Assembly (NCBI GenBank): GCA_963753815.1
Contig: CAVWDU010000003.1
Coordinates: 496,001 to 560,000, forward strand
Reading direction: 5' to 3'
Origin: CAVWDU01 sp963753815
GTDB lineage: Bacteria > Pseudomonadota > Gammaproteobacteria > Pseudomonadales > Halieaceae
Length of the DNA: 64,000 nt
The notes below the pieces were generated by a model, which worked only from the letters and a program-made list of their open reading frames with translations, was not told the origin of the DNA and made no database searches. A program made the translations under genes and the position numbers. This document shows positions 26,327 to 39,233 of this stretch, piece by piece. The first letter of the stretch is position 1. The number at the start of each line of letters is the position of its first letter.

Positions 26327-27033
26327 TCTTGATACCTGTAGTGAATGGATTGGACCGACAACATCTTCATGCTGCCGGTGAAGCGCACTGGTGCAGGCAA
26401 ACACTCACCGCAGTGTGGGACGGGGAATGCAGCTGGAGACGCCTCTAGCCAGCGCGTTTCGACAGGGTGCGCATTGGTATTTGGGTATCACGCACCCTGA
26501 GATTCCGACGAAAGTACATCGCCAGGGAATGAGAAAATGCTGGCCGTTTTGAACTTTCTGCAAAAAAGGTGCCAGCACCAACTATTTTTCAACTCTCTCA
26601 GCCTGTTACATACGCCGCTGCCTAGCCGTGTACGCTACATTCCACCGGAGTGTAAAGAATTTCGACAGGCAGACAGCACTCTGTGGCGCCCAGCGGGGAG
26701 CGAGATTACGCCACGCGCAGGCCTGCCATTACCGGTCGCGTTTTGAATCACGGCGAGCAGCAATGGCCCAGGGCAGGGAAAACCGGGAACGATCGCTCGA
26801 TTTTGCTTTATCACGCCTCTCTTCGCTGTTGCAGGAAGCAACCTTGGAACGACCGTACTCTTCCCTGACTCAGTTCGTCCTGAACGGTCTATGCAATTGC
26901 TGGCAGCCGGAACTCGGGTGGTTTTCGCACGCCTACCGCGTGCAGCCCGAGCCGCACAATGTTTCAGTGCCTCACAGTGACTTCACGGGTGTGACCGCAG
27001 GTCAGCGCCTGCCGCAGGCGGCACCTCACCCCA
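26327..27033. other. 707-bp region without a convincing gene
   Basis: Several short open frames cross this stretch (the longest 149 codons at 26628-27077) but have no recognisable motif, atypical composition and no ribosome site. It contains the upstream region of the hydrolase, a palindrome with A and T tails at 26562-26589, and a perfect GC palindrome CGCCTGCCGCAGGCG at 27006-27020 just beyond the rRNA terminator. Confidence 0.5.
26562..26589. repeat. REP-like palindrome with A- and T-tails
   Basis: The palindrome GGTGCCAGCACC (26569-26580) is preceded by AAAAAA and followed by ACTATTTTT, so it could fold as a terminator hairpin in either direction. No gene ends here on either strand, so it is more likely a repetitive extragenic palindrome than a working terminator. 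Confidence 0.45.
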
Positions 27034-27070
27034 TAAAAAAATCCCGCAGCTCAAAGAACCGCGGGATTCG
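27034..27070 (-). terminator. Rho-independent terminator of the rRNA operon
   Basis: On the minus strand, directly after 5S, a 9-10-bp stem (AATCCCGCG ... CTGCGGGATT, one mismatch) closes a loop of about 10 bases and is followed by a run of seven T. This is a strong intrinsic terminator. Confidence 0.9.
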
Positions 27071-27079
27071 GATTTAAAG

Positions 27080-27195
27080 CCTGGCGATGACCTACTCTCA
27101 CATGGGGAAACCCCACACTACCATCGGCGATGCACCGTTTCACTACTGAGTTCGGGATGGGGTCAGGTGGTTCCAATGCTCTGTGGTCGCCAGGC
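27080..27195 (-). rRNA. rrf: 5S ribosomal RNA
   Basis: About 116 nt, minus strand, 166 bases after the 23S end. The ends pair (TGCCTGGCG ... CGCCAGGC), and the internal block CCCATCCCGAACTCAG that is near-universal in 5S is present. Ends are placed by the terminal helix and may shift by a few bases. Confidence 0.95.
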
Positions 27196-27361
27196 AAACT
27201 GGCTTGGCCGAAGACGGGTCTTACCTGCGCAATGCAGTGCCGTTCTCCAACCCAATAGGGCGATAAATCAAGCTGTGTCGTATCACTGTGACGCCACAAC
27301 ATCCGCGTCTTCTTCCGCGCCACCGTCGATTGCACTCGCAATCCAGGTAACTTGGATTATA

Positions 27362-30396
<3,035 letters not shown>

Positions 30397-30748
30397 ATAT
30401 AACCCAAGTTATCTGGGCACTCACCAGGGCAACACCGGTACCAAACTTCAGTACCCGTACACCACCGGATCCGTGCGCCTGCACATCTCTGCGCAGACCA
30501 AGAAGACTTTTCCCCGACCCCCTTAACACAGGCCGGGTACTTGCTAAGATAAACACCGATCAACAGTGCTTATCCGCCGGATGTTGTGACGCTTAAGTCA
30601 CAGTTTACAACTCGTTTGGCCGCGCCGAATTGAAAGCGCGACCAGAACTTATAATCTCAGGATCATTCACATCACCATTGCCCCGGGAAACTCTCATTCC
30701 CCCAGGCGCCGCTGCTGTGCTGTGATCCAGAGACTCAGCTTGATTTAT

Positions 30749-30762
30749 CTTGTTAAAGAACT
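30749..30762 (-). promoter_or_regulatory. boxA antitermination element in the rRNA spacer
   Basis: On the minus strand AGTTCTTTAACAAG closely matches the boxA consensus that binds NusB/NusE in rRNA operons. It lies in the tRNA-Ala to 23S spacer, the usual second boxA position. Confidence 0.7.
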
Positions 30763-30881
30763 GTCCGGTTGTAAAAACCAGACTCAAACACACCCTCGGG
30801 TGCACTTGAGTCTAGCTTCATTGATACGACAATCACTACGCCCAACAACCACGGCCGGAACAGCCGTAAAATTGGAAGATG

Positions 30882-30911
30882 GCGAGATGGTGGAGCTATG
30901 CGGGATCGAAC
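30882..30911 (-). pseudogene. Duplicated 3' fragment of tRNA-Ala
   Basis: Thirty bases identical to 30986-31015, the 3' part of the tRNA-Ala gene with CCA and seven bases of flank. The copy covers part of the T loop, the T-stem 3' strand and the acceptor 3' strand. The 5' two thirds of a tRNA are missing, so it cannot be functional. The two copies are 104 bp apart in direct orientation. Confidence 0.85.
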
Positions 30912-30991
30912 GGGCCGGCCTTCCGGCGCAGACCAACGGTCTGCTCCCGACACTTACCCGATGCATCCTGCAGCACCCGCCGCCTGCGAGA

Positions 30992-31067
30992 TGGTGGAGC
31001 TATGCGGGATCGAACCGCAGACCTCTTCCGTGCAAGGGAAGCGCTCTCCCAGCTGAGCTATAGCCCC
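30992..31067 (-). tRNA. tRNA-Ala (anticodon TGC)
   Basis: 76 nt with CCA encoded. The gene starts GGGGCTATAGCTCAGCTGGGAGAGCGC, has the anticodon loop around TTGCA (TGC) and ends in the T arm GGTTCGATCC and acceptor AGCTCCACCA. It is in the 16S-23S spacer in the normal place after tRNA-Ile. Confidence 0.97.
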
Positions 31068-31186
31068 ATGTCTGGCTCGTGTCCTCTCCACTGCCCAAAC
31101 CAGGCAATGACCAGATCACTGCACCGCACGCTCGCGGCAAACCCCACAACACCGCTCTCAAGCCATGCCGCAGGTCACAATCAATC

Positions 31187-31263
<77 letters not shown>

Positions 31264-31358
31264 GAACGCGGGGCCTGCCGACCCTCGGCAATACTGTCGC
31301 ATCAACCGTTTAGACGAAGACAAATGTGTGAGCACTCATCAGAGAGGTCACTATCGTT

Positions 31359-32892
<1,534 letters not shown>

Positions 32893-33104
32893 AATCTTTT
32901 ACCTCTGCCACCATTGCGGCAACAAGAGGGGTCGTTTACGTGATGCACCCGATACAGCCAGGCACAACCCCACTTCAACAACCAAATCAAGGGCTCAGAT
33001 ACAATTCGAAAATCAAAAATTACAATGAATTAATGAGTCACTTGTTGTACCTGAATAGTTGTGACAACTACTCCAACAAGTGCCCACACATCTGTCTTCA
33101 TCTA

Positions 33105-33117
33105 GTTCTTAAATAAC
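33105..33117 (-). promoter_or_regulatory. boxA-like element in the 16S leader
   Basis: GTTATTTAAGAAC on the minus strand, followed by a segment resembling the E. coli leader (GACAGATGTGTGGGCACT). It occupies the normal leader position for NusB-dependent antitermination but departs from consensus by several bases. Confidence 0.5.
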
Positions 33118-33176
33118 TCCCGGACCGCTCGGGTCAGGGGGACGCGATCAGGGGCCTTACCCCGATGCGGACGCGT

Positions 33177-33204
33177 ATTATACCGATGACGGCGACTCTA
33201 GCAA
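33177..33204 (-). promoter_or_regulatory. rRNA operon promoter
   Basis: On the minus strand TTGCTA (33199-33204), 16 bases, then a perfect TATAAT (33177-33182), followed by the GC-rich discriminator ACGCGTCCGC. A 16-bp spacer and GC discriminator are features of stringently controlled rRNA promoters. It lies 285 bases before 16S. Confidence 0.85.
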
Positions 33205-33515
33205 GAACAATTTTGCCTTCGTCACGGGCATCTGCAATACGCTCCTTCTCATCACAGCTAAGCCATTAAAACTAAAGGCTTTTCTCTGTGCGATCAAGGC
33301 GGCCATCAGCCGGCCTCGTTGAAGGTCGCGAACTGTACGCAGTCACTGGCCCGCTGGCAACCCCCCGGGACAAAAAAATCGCGGGAGAGCGTGTCAGACT
33401 CTCGATACGGGAAGGTCACCGTGCACGCTCGCCATCCACACCTGATCCATGCGACCGGGGGTGTCTCCAACCGGGGCTAACTGAACGGCTTGTCGGTGTC
33501 ACAGCCCGCAGCTGT

Positions 33516-34814
33516 TCAGGGCGCAAGCTCGAACAGGTGATATTTCTTTTTGCCCAGCTTGACCAGGAAGAAACGACCGTACAGCGCCTGCGTCGGGTCG
33601 AACACTGCCGCCACAGCAGCATTGTCATCCCATCCCAGCACCCGGCCGTTGACGGATACCGCATCGCGGCCCAGTGCATCCTTGACCTGCTTGCCGGAGG
33701 CTGCCAGTCCAGCTTCGGTAAGGGCCTGGGTCAGCGTATCGGGCAGGGCCCCCGGGGCCAGCTCACTGGCAGGCAGGCCATCCTGGCGTAACTGCATCAG
33801 GTCGGCCTCCGCCAGTGCTTCAGGGCTGCCGCTGAACAGCGATTGCGTGATCCGCCTGGCCGCAGCGAGCCCATCATCACCGTGCACCAGACGGGTCACC
33901 TCGTCCGCGAGTACCGACTGGGCCTCGGGACGGCCATTGCGCTCACTATCGGCATGCTCGATAGCCTCTATCCGGCTTACATCGAGAAAGGTGAAATACT
34001 TGAGGAAGCGGTAGACATCCGCATCGGCAGTGCCCATCCAGAACTGGTAGAACGCGTACGGGGAGGTGCGGGCAGGGTCGAGCCAGATCGTACCGGACTC
34101 CGTCTTGCCGAACTTGCTGCCGTCCGACTTGGTCACCAACGGCATGGTGAGACCGTAAACCTGGTCACCGTTCAGCCTACGGGTAAGCTCGATGCCGCCG
34201 GTGATATTACCCCACTGATCCGAGCCGCCGATCTGCAACCCGCACCCGTAGCGCCTGTTGAGCTCGGCAAAGTCATAGGACTGCAGAATCATGTAGGTGA
34301 ACTCGGTAAAGCTGATGCCACTGCCCTCCCGCTCGATACGCTGCTTGACCGACTCTTTCTGGATCATCGCGTTCACCGAAAAGTGCTTGCCGACATCGCG
34401 CAGGAAATCCAGCACCGGCAGATCCGCCGTCCATTCCAGGTTGTTAACCACGGTAGCCGAGCAATCGCCACAGTCGAAATCGATAAAACCTGAAATCTGT
34501 TCTCCGATGCGCTCGACCCAATCCGATACCACGGCAGGCGTGTTGAGCTGCCGCTCCTGCGCCTTGAAGCTGGGGTCACCGACCAGACCGGTGGCCCCGC
34601 CCAGCAGCGCGAGTGGCCGATGCCCCGCGAGCTGGAAACGCCGCAGCATCAGCAGCGGCACCAGCGAACCGATGTGGAGACTGTCAGCGGTAGGATCGAA
34701 GCCGCAATACAGCGTGCGGGTACCGCCTTCCAGCCAGCCCGGCAATTGATCTTCGCCAGCAATCTGAAAAACCAACTCGCGGGCACGAAGATCGGCCAGA
34801 AGGGGTTCACTCAT
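33516..34814 (-). CDS. tyrS: Tyrosyl-tRNA synthetase
   Basis: 432 aa, class I synthetase of the TyrS type. It charges tRNA-Tyr. Seen: YCGFDPTADSLHIGS with the HIGH-like HIGS (about residues 46-49), the tyrosine-binding region TYMILQSYDF and QIGGSDQWGN, the KMSKS-like KFGKT (about 230-234), and a C-terminal S4 RNA-binding domain ending near the stop (VKDALGRDAVSVNGRVL). It lies directly upstream of the rRNA operon on the same strand and diverges from the M23 peptidase gene. Confidence 0.97.
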   Translation of the reverse strand: MSEPLLADLRARELVFQIAGEDQLPGWLEGGTRTLYCGFDPTADSLHIGSLVPLLMLRRFQLAGHRPLALLGGATGLVGDPSFKAQERQLNTPAVVSDWVERIGEQISGFIDFDCGDCSATVVNNLEWTADLPVLDFLRDVGKHFSVNAMIQKESVKQRIEREGSGISFTEFTYMILQSYDFAELNRRYGCGLQIGGSDQWGNITGGIELTRRLNGDQVYGLTMPLVTKSDGSKFGKTESGTIWLDPARTSPYAFYQFWMGTADADVYRFLKYFTFLDVSRIEAIEHADSERNGRPEAQSVLADEVTRLVHGDDGLAAARRITQSLFSGSPEALAEADLMQLRQDGLPASELAPGALPDTLTQALTEAGLAASGKQVKDALGRDAVSVNGRVLGWDDNAAVAAVFDPTQALYGRFFLVKLGKKKYHLFELAP

Positions 34815-34893
34815 CGGATCATGCTCCGTGATGGCGGCGCGCGCCGGGGGCGGGAAACCTTACATTTATACATTTGGAATGCAAGCCTCCCTG

Positions 34894-34920
34894 TTGATTT
34901 CATTAAACATTTAATATACT
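34894..34920 (+). promoter_or_regulatory. Candidate promoter of the M23 peptidase gene
   Basis: TTGATT (34894-34899) and TATACT (34915-34920) with a 15-bp spacer in a strikingly AT-rich patch between the divergent tyrS and peptidase genes. The spacer is two bases short of ideal, so strength is uncertain. Confidence 0.5.
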
Positions 34921-34957
34921 CCCGCGACGCAAGGTAAAAGTTCACCGTTCGTCGACC

Positions 34958-36343
34958 ATGCCACCAACCAGCAAACCACGCGGAGCGACTGTAATAGGAG
35001 AGGCGCCCACGGCCTATACCAGCCGCCCCATTTTCCTGGCGGCTGCGCTCGCGTGCGCGGCTGCCGTCGCCACGTTCTGGCCGCTCATGCGCGACTCGGC
35101 TGGCCCACGCGTCGAAGCCCCGGCAGCGACACCGCGCACCGACGCCGTCAGCGAGGCGGTAGAGCCACAGACGCCCTCACCGCCGATAACCGTACCGAAG
35201 CCGCCGCAACCGGCAGCCCCGAGCTGGGACGAACGCACCGTGAAACGCGGCGATTCGCTGGCCGGAATCTTCAAACGCGCCGGTTTTACCGAGCGTCACG
35301 TCCACTCCCTGTTGCAAGGGGCGCCGGAGGCCCGCGCGCTCGCCCGCATCCACCCGGGCGAGGTCATCGCCTTCCTCGCCGACGAGTCGGGCGAACTGGC
35401 CGCCGTCCGCCACGTGAAGTCCCGTCTCGAGACGACAGAGTACCGCTCGGTTGACACCGGTTACAGTACCGAGAAAATTCTACTGGAACCCGAGATACGG
35501 GAAACTCGGGCAGCCGCCACCATACGTTCATCCCTGTTCCTGGCCGGCCAGGACGCCGGCCTCTCCCAGAACCTGATTATGAAGATAGCTAACATCTTCG
35601 GTGGCGTGATCGACTTCGTGCTCGACCCGCGAACCGGGGACACCATCCACGTGATTTACCAGGAACTCTACCTGGACGGCGAAAAATACCGGGACGGTGA
35701 CATCCTCGCCGTTTCCTACACCAGTGGCGGCAAGACACTCAACGCCTATCGATACCGTGACAGCAACGGTGACGTGGGTTACTACAACGAGGACGGCGTC
35801 AGTATGCGCAGGGCTTTCCTGATGGCCCCGGTAGACTTCACCCGCATCAGCTCAAACTTCAACCCGCGCCGCCTCCACCCCATCTACAAGACCAGGCGTC
35901 CGCACCGCGGCACCGACTATGCCGCGCCGAAGGGTACACCGGTCTTCGCTGCCGGGAAGGGCAAGGTGATCGAAGCCGGCTACACCCGGAGCAATGGCAA
36001 TTACGTATTCATCCGTCACGGGCAGGACATCGTCACCCGCTATCTGCACCTGCACAAGCGGTCGGTAAAAGACGGCCAACGCGTGGCGCAGAGCCAGGTG
36101 ATCGGGACCGTGGGCTCGACCGGGGCGGCCACCGGCCCCCACCTGCACTACGAATTCCTGGTCAACGGGGTCCACCGCAACCCCCGCACCATCCTGAAAA
36201 AACTGCCTAAAGGGCGGTCACTGGCTGCAGCCGAGATGCCGGCCTTTCGCACTGCCACGGCGCACGTCTCCTCCCAACTCGCGGCACTGCATACCGAAAG
36301 CCAGCTGGCGGCCAACGCTTCCGGCGCAACAGACGAGGGCTGA
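34958..36343 (+). CDS. M23 family peptidoglycan endopeptidase (MepM/OapA-like)
   Basis: 461 aa, membrane-anchored by one N-terminal helix (about residues 25-45) with the rest in the periplasm. After a Pro-rich linker comes a LysM/OapA-like domain (VKRGDSLAGIFKRAGF, about 92-107), then a helical part, then the LytM catalytic domain: the first zinc ligands in HRGTDYAAP (about 315-323) and the H-x-H in HLHYEF (about 394-399). Such enzymes cut peptide cross-links so that the wall can grow. It is followed 25 bp later by anmK, which recycles wall fragments. Confidence 0.93.
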   Translation: MPPTSKPRGATVIGEAPTAYTSRPIFLAAALACAAAVATFWPLMRDSAGPRVEAPAATPRTDAVSEAVEPQTPSPPITVPKPPQPAAPSWDERTVKRGDSLAGIFKRAGFTERHVHSLLQGAPEARALARIHPGEVIAFLADESGELAAVRHVKSRLETTEYRSVDTGYSTEKILLEPEIRETRAAATIRSSLFLAGQDAGLSQNLIMKIANIFGGVIDFVLDPRTGDTIHVIYQELYLDGEKYRDGDILAVSYTSGGKTLNAYRYRDSNGDVGYYNEDGVSMRRAFLMAPVDFTRISSNFNPRRLHPIYKTRRPHRGTDYAAPKGTPVFAAGKGKVIEAGYTRSNGNYVFIRHGQDIVTRYLHLHKRSVKDGQRVAQSQVIGTVGSTGAATGPHLHYEFLVNGVHRNPRTILKKLPKGRSLAAAEMPAFRTATAHVSSQLAALHTESQLAANASGATDEG

Positions 36344-36368
36344 CGGGGGCAGCCAGCTCCCTGACGAC

Positions 36369-37487
36369 ATGAGCGAACTCTTCCTGGGATTGATGTCAGG
36401 CACAAGTTGTGACGCCATCGACGCGGCACTGATCCGGGTTGCGGGACCGGAAACCTCCCTGATCGCAGCCCACGAGCACCCCATCCCCGACGTCGTGCGG
36501 GACGCGGTCAGGGCACTGAGCCATCCCGGCGATAACGAAATCGAACGCCTGGGGAGCCTGGACCGAACGCTGGCCGACCTGTTCGCAGAAGCGTCGCTGG
36601 ATCTGCTGGCCGCCGCCGGCTACCGCCCCGCGGAGGTGGCAGCCATCGGCAGCCACGGCCAGACAGTGAGACACCGCCCGGTGTCGGCCCCGTCCGCATC
36701 AGGCGTCGCGTTCACACTGCAGATCGGCGATCCCAACACGATTGCTGCACGCACGGGCATCATCACGGTAGCGGATTTCCGGCGACGGGACATCGCCTGC
36801 GGGGGCGAAGGCGCGCCCCTGGCACCGGCGTTTCACGGGGCCGCGTTCGGCGCGCCGGGAGTCAACCGCGCCATCGTCAACATCGGTGGTATAGCCAATG
36901 TATCGATACTCGAGGGCCGCCGGACGGTGGCCGGCTTCGATACCGGTCCGGGAAATACACTGCTGGACGCCTGGATCTACCGGCATCGGGGCGAACCCTG
37001 CGATCGCGGTGGCCGCTGGGCCGGAGCAGGCGAGGTCAATACAGCATTGCTGGGCGACCTCCTGGCGCACCCCTACCTGCAACTGGAGGGACCGCGCAGC
37101 ACCGGCAAGGAAGCCTTCAATCTCGACTGGCTGGACGGTGTACTGGCTGGATACGGGGAGCTGCCCGCTGTCGAGGTACAGGCCACCCTCGTCGAATTCA
37201 CGGCCCGCAGCATTGCCGCCACCATCGCAGCAACAGAACCCGCCATCCAAGAGGTTTTCGTGTGCGGTGGCGGCAGCCACAATCACACGCTGATGGAGAC
37301 GCTGCGGCAACAGCTGCCGACGCTGCCACTCGATACCACGGCCGTCCTGGGGGTGGACCCGGACTGGGTGGAGGCGGCAGCGTTTGCCTGGCTCGCCAGC
37401 CGGACACTGGCGGGCGAACCGGGCAATGTACCGGCCGTCACCGGCGCCTCACGCGAATGCACCCTGGGAGCGATTTTCCCCGCCTGA
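36369..37487 (+). CDS. anmK: Anhydro-N-acetylmuramic acid kinase
   Basis: 372 aa, standard length. It converts 1,6-anhydroMurNAc, released by lytic transglycosylases, to MurNAc 6-phosphate in peptidoglycan recycling. Motifs: N-terminal GLMSGTSCDAIDAAL, IGSHGQTVRH, the ATP-binding NIGGIANVS and DTGPGNTLLDAW, and the C-terminal CGGGSHNHTLM. The gene lies 25 bp behind the M23 endopeptidase and is convergent to the DsrE-like gene. Confidence 0.96.
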   Translation: MSELFLGLMSGTSCDAIDAALIRVAGPETSLIAAHEHPIPDVVRDAVRALSHPGDNEIERLGSLDRTLADLFAEASLDLLAAAGYRPAEVAAIGSHGQTVRHRPVSAPSASGVAFTLQIGDPNTIAARTGIITVADFRRRDIACGGEGAPLAPAFHGAAFGAPGVNRAIVNIGGIANVSILEGRRTVAGFDTGPGNTLLDAWIYRHRGEPCDRGGRWAGAGEVNTALLGDLLAHPYLQLEGPRSTGKEAFNLDWLDGVLAGYGELPAVEVQATLVEFTARSIAATIAATEPAIQEVFVCGGGSHNHTLMETLRQQLPTLPLDTTAVLGVDPDWVEAAAFAWLASRTLAGEPGNVPAVTGASRECTLGAIFPA

Positions 37488-37497
37488 GGCGACGCGC

Positions 37498-37983
37498 TCA
37501 GAAGGCGAGGTAGGACGCGTCCCGACGCAGACGTTCTGCCTCCGCAACCGCGTCCGGCACCGTGCTCACGAACGGCTGCAGCGCCTGCGCGTCGACACCA
37601 TGACCACCCATCCAGGTGCGGCACGCCTTCAGGTCGACGACACCGAGAGCTGACAGCCGGGCGGCCAGATCGACAACAGCGCGGTTGGCGCGATAATTTT
37701 CTCGCAGCAGCACCCTGACTTCCGGGCCGTGCATTAATACGGTGAGACTGGATTCGGGCTTCGCCGGCACGGCTTCACCGAGAAAGATTTCCTCCGCCCG
37801 CGACAGCACCTGCTGCAATTCATCAGCCGTGTGCAATTCGAGCTCGGTGAAATAGCGGTAGTCGACTGAATCCGCTTGCTGGGCAGACAGCACGCTGGCG
37901 CCGAGCAACGCCAGCGTCAGGAGTCCCGCGAAAAAAAACCTAGATAGAGAACGAAGCGCCACAGCCGCAGGTCGCCGTGGCAT
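37498..37983 (-). CDS. Exported DsrE/DsrF-like protein
   Basis: 161 aa from the ATG at 37983. An Arg-rich start and a hydrophobic stretch ending LLGASVLSAQQ form a signal peptide. The mature part has the layout of DsrE-like proteins: LTVLMHGPEVRVLL, a middle LAARLSALGVVDLKACRTWMGGHG with the single cysteine in the usual place, and PFVSTVP near the end. Cytoplasmic DsrE proteins handle sulfur; what exported forms do is not settled. The start lies 44 bp inside erpA; a GTG at 37962 would shorten it by seven residues. Probably co-transcribed with erpA. Confidence 0.72.
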   Translation of the reverse strand: MPRRPAAVALRSLSRFFFAGLLTLALLGASVLSAQQADSVDYRYFTELELHTADELQQVLSRAEEIFLGEAVPAKPESSLTVLMHGPEVRVLLRENYRANRAVVDLAARLSALGVVDLKACRTWMGGHGVDAQALQPFVSTVPDAVAEAERLRRDASYLAF

Positions 37984-38293
37984 TGGGGTTGTTGACGATA
38001 AAGCGGGCCCCCTCGAGGCCCTCGCTGTAATCGACCTCAGACCCCGCCAGATAAGGGAAGCTCATGGGATCGATCAGCACGGTGACCCCGTCCTTCTCGA
38101 TGGCCGTGTCATCGTCGGCAGGCGCCTCGTCAAAGGTAAACCCGTACTGAAAACCCGAGCAGCCGCCCCCGGTGATGAAAACGCGCAGCTTTAGTTCGTT
38201 GTTTTCCTCTTCCTCTACCAACTGCCGTACCTTGGCGACGGCGCGGTCAGACAGGTTGATGCCGGAGGGGTCGAAAGATTGTGCAACAGCCAT
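37940..38293 (-). CDS. erpA: Iron-sulfur cluster insertion protein ErpA
   Basis: 117 aa A-type carrier. It receives Fe-S clusters from the assembly machinery and passes them to target enzymes, which here would include the many clusters of complex I. The three ligand cysteines are present: C45 in TGGGCSGFQY and C109, C111 in TCGCGASFSI. GGGAAAC lies a few bases before the ATG. It occurs in the familiar argC-erpA-anmK-tyrS neighbourhood. Confidence 0.96.
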   Translation of the reverse strand: MAVAQSFDPSGINLSDRAVAKVRQLVEEEENNELKLRVFITGGGCSGFQYGFTFDEAPADDDTAIEKDGVTVLIDPMSFPYLAGSEVDYSEGLEGARFIVNNPNATATCGCGASFSI

Positions 38294-38426
38294 GATGTTT
38301 CCCGGGTCGCGGTGCGCCCAATGGTTTCAGAATAACACTCGATTATCATCATCGGCATCTGCCCCGTCAATCCCCGGAAGGCGTGGCGACGAGGCTCTGG
38401 CCGCCTGCTGACACACTCCTGGGGCA

Positions 38427-38490
38427 CCTCGTGACGAGGTAAAAACGACGAAAAAGCCCTGCGAACGGCAGTACGGGAGGGTTTTCAGTC
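38427..38490 (-). terminator. Candidate terminator after the argC-DUF6776 pair, with an adjacent palindrome
   Basis: On the minus strand an ACCCT ... AGGGCT stem with an inner CTGC-CGTTC-GCAG hairpin is followed by TTTTTCG (38451-38485). Beside it (38427-38441) is a perfect palindrome, ACCTCGTGACGAGGT. The first part fits a terminator for the genes to the right; the palindrome may be a second one or an operator for erpA. Confidence 0.5.
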
Positions 38491-38516
38491 GCTATTCAAG
38501 ATCTAAGCGACGCGGG

Positions 38517-39227
38517 CTAGAGCGCCCGGGGAACGAATCGCTCGCGGACCTCCCACGGGTAGCGGGCGTTGGCCCGCATCTTCGCCGGTTTGCTGGCTGC
38601 CGCGACAACCTCGATACCCTGCGGCTTGAATCCCTCCGGCAACTCCAGTATGCCTTCCACCACCTGGAAGTAGCGAAACCGCAAGGGTACGGCGTGGTGC
38701 TCCAGCGTCTCGCTCAGTTCCGCGAGTGAATAACTCACCGTTAAGCCATCACGCTCACCGTATACCTCCACACGCAAACTGCCGACCAGGCTCCGGTGCT
38801 GGCGCGCCTTCTGCTGGACGACGATCCGGAAGGCGAAACGGCGGTTTTCCGCCGTCGCAACCAGTTCCAGCGGCCGCAGGCTCAAACCCTCTTCCACCGC
38901 GTCGGGCGTCATCAGGCTACGGTAAAATCTCAGGCCCTCCGCCAGGTCGGACAACGTCTCCTTCTGGCCGGCGAAATCCCGCCGCAGCATCTCCAGCGCC
39001 GCCCTGTCCACCTCGCTGCGGGTCGTGGCGATTTCCAGCTCCTGTTGCAATGCGGCTATCCGGTCGGCGGCCCCGGGGGTCGGCGGCGCGGACGCGGGTG
39101 CGCCCACCGCGGGCTCCCCGGCCCCCGGGAAAGCAAGCCGGGCAACCAGGAAGCCGGCGCCGAACGCCAGCGCCAGCAGGGCGGCAGCGACCCGGCGCGA
39201 ACCAGAACGGGTATCGTCAGCAGACAC
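38517..39227 (-). CDS. DUF6776 membrane-anchored protein
   Basis: 236 aa from a GTG, seven bases after the argC stop. One N-terminal helix (about residues 12-30) is followed by a Pro/Ala linker, a coiled-coil-like segment (RIAALQQELEIATTRSEVDR, about 53-72) and a beta-rich C-terminal domain (RFAFRIVVQQKA, VEVYGERDGL, LRFRYFQVVEG). This matches DUF6776, a family found next to argC or erpA in gammaproteobacteria; its function is unknown. Confidence 0.8.
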   Translation of the reverse strand: MSADDTRSGSRRVAAALLALAFGAGFLVARLAFPGAGEPAVGAPASAPPTPGAADRIAALQQELEIATTRSEVDRAALEMLRRDFAGQKETLSDLAEGLRFYRSLMTPDAVEEGLSLRPLELVATAENRRFAFRIVVQQKARQHRSLVGSLRVEVYGERDGLTVSYSLAELSETLEHHAVPLRFRYFQVVEGILELPEGFKPQGIEVVAAASKPAKMRANARYPWEVRERFVPRAL

Positions 39228-39233
39228 GGCCGC

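Larger units (their letters stand above)
30397..30991. other. Long tRNA-Ala to 23S internal transcribed spacer
   Basis: A 595-bp spacer, longer than the couple of hundred bases usual here. It contains a boxA antitermination element (30749-30762), the upstream half of the 23S processing stem next to 30397, and a duplicated tRNA-Ala 3' fragment at 30882-30911. No protein gene is supported. Confidence 0.7.
32893..33515. other. rRNA leader and promoter region, and tyrS 3' flank
   Basis: From the right: the tyrS stop, then about 300 bases without a gene, in which TTTTTTT on the minus strand (33371-33377, after GCTCTCCCGCGA) may mark a weak tyrS terminator. Then comes the rRNA promoter (33177-33204), a boxA (33105-33117), a leader hairpin with arms CACTTGTTG and CAACAAGTG (33039-33047 / 33074-33082), and AT-rich sequence up to the 16S 5' end. 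Confidence 0.6.

Noticed and set aside
26628..27077. 149-codon frame before the rRNA terminator
   Set aside because: It runs through the 5S terminator hairpin, has no ribosome site and no recognisable motif.
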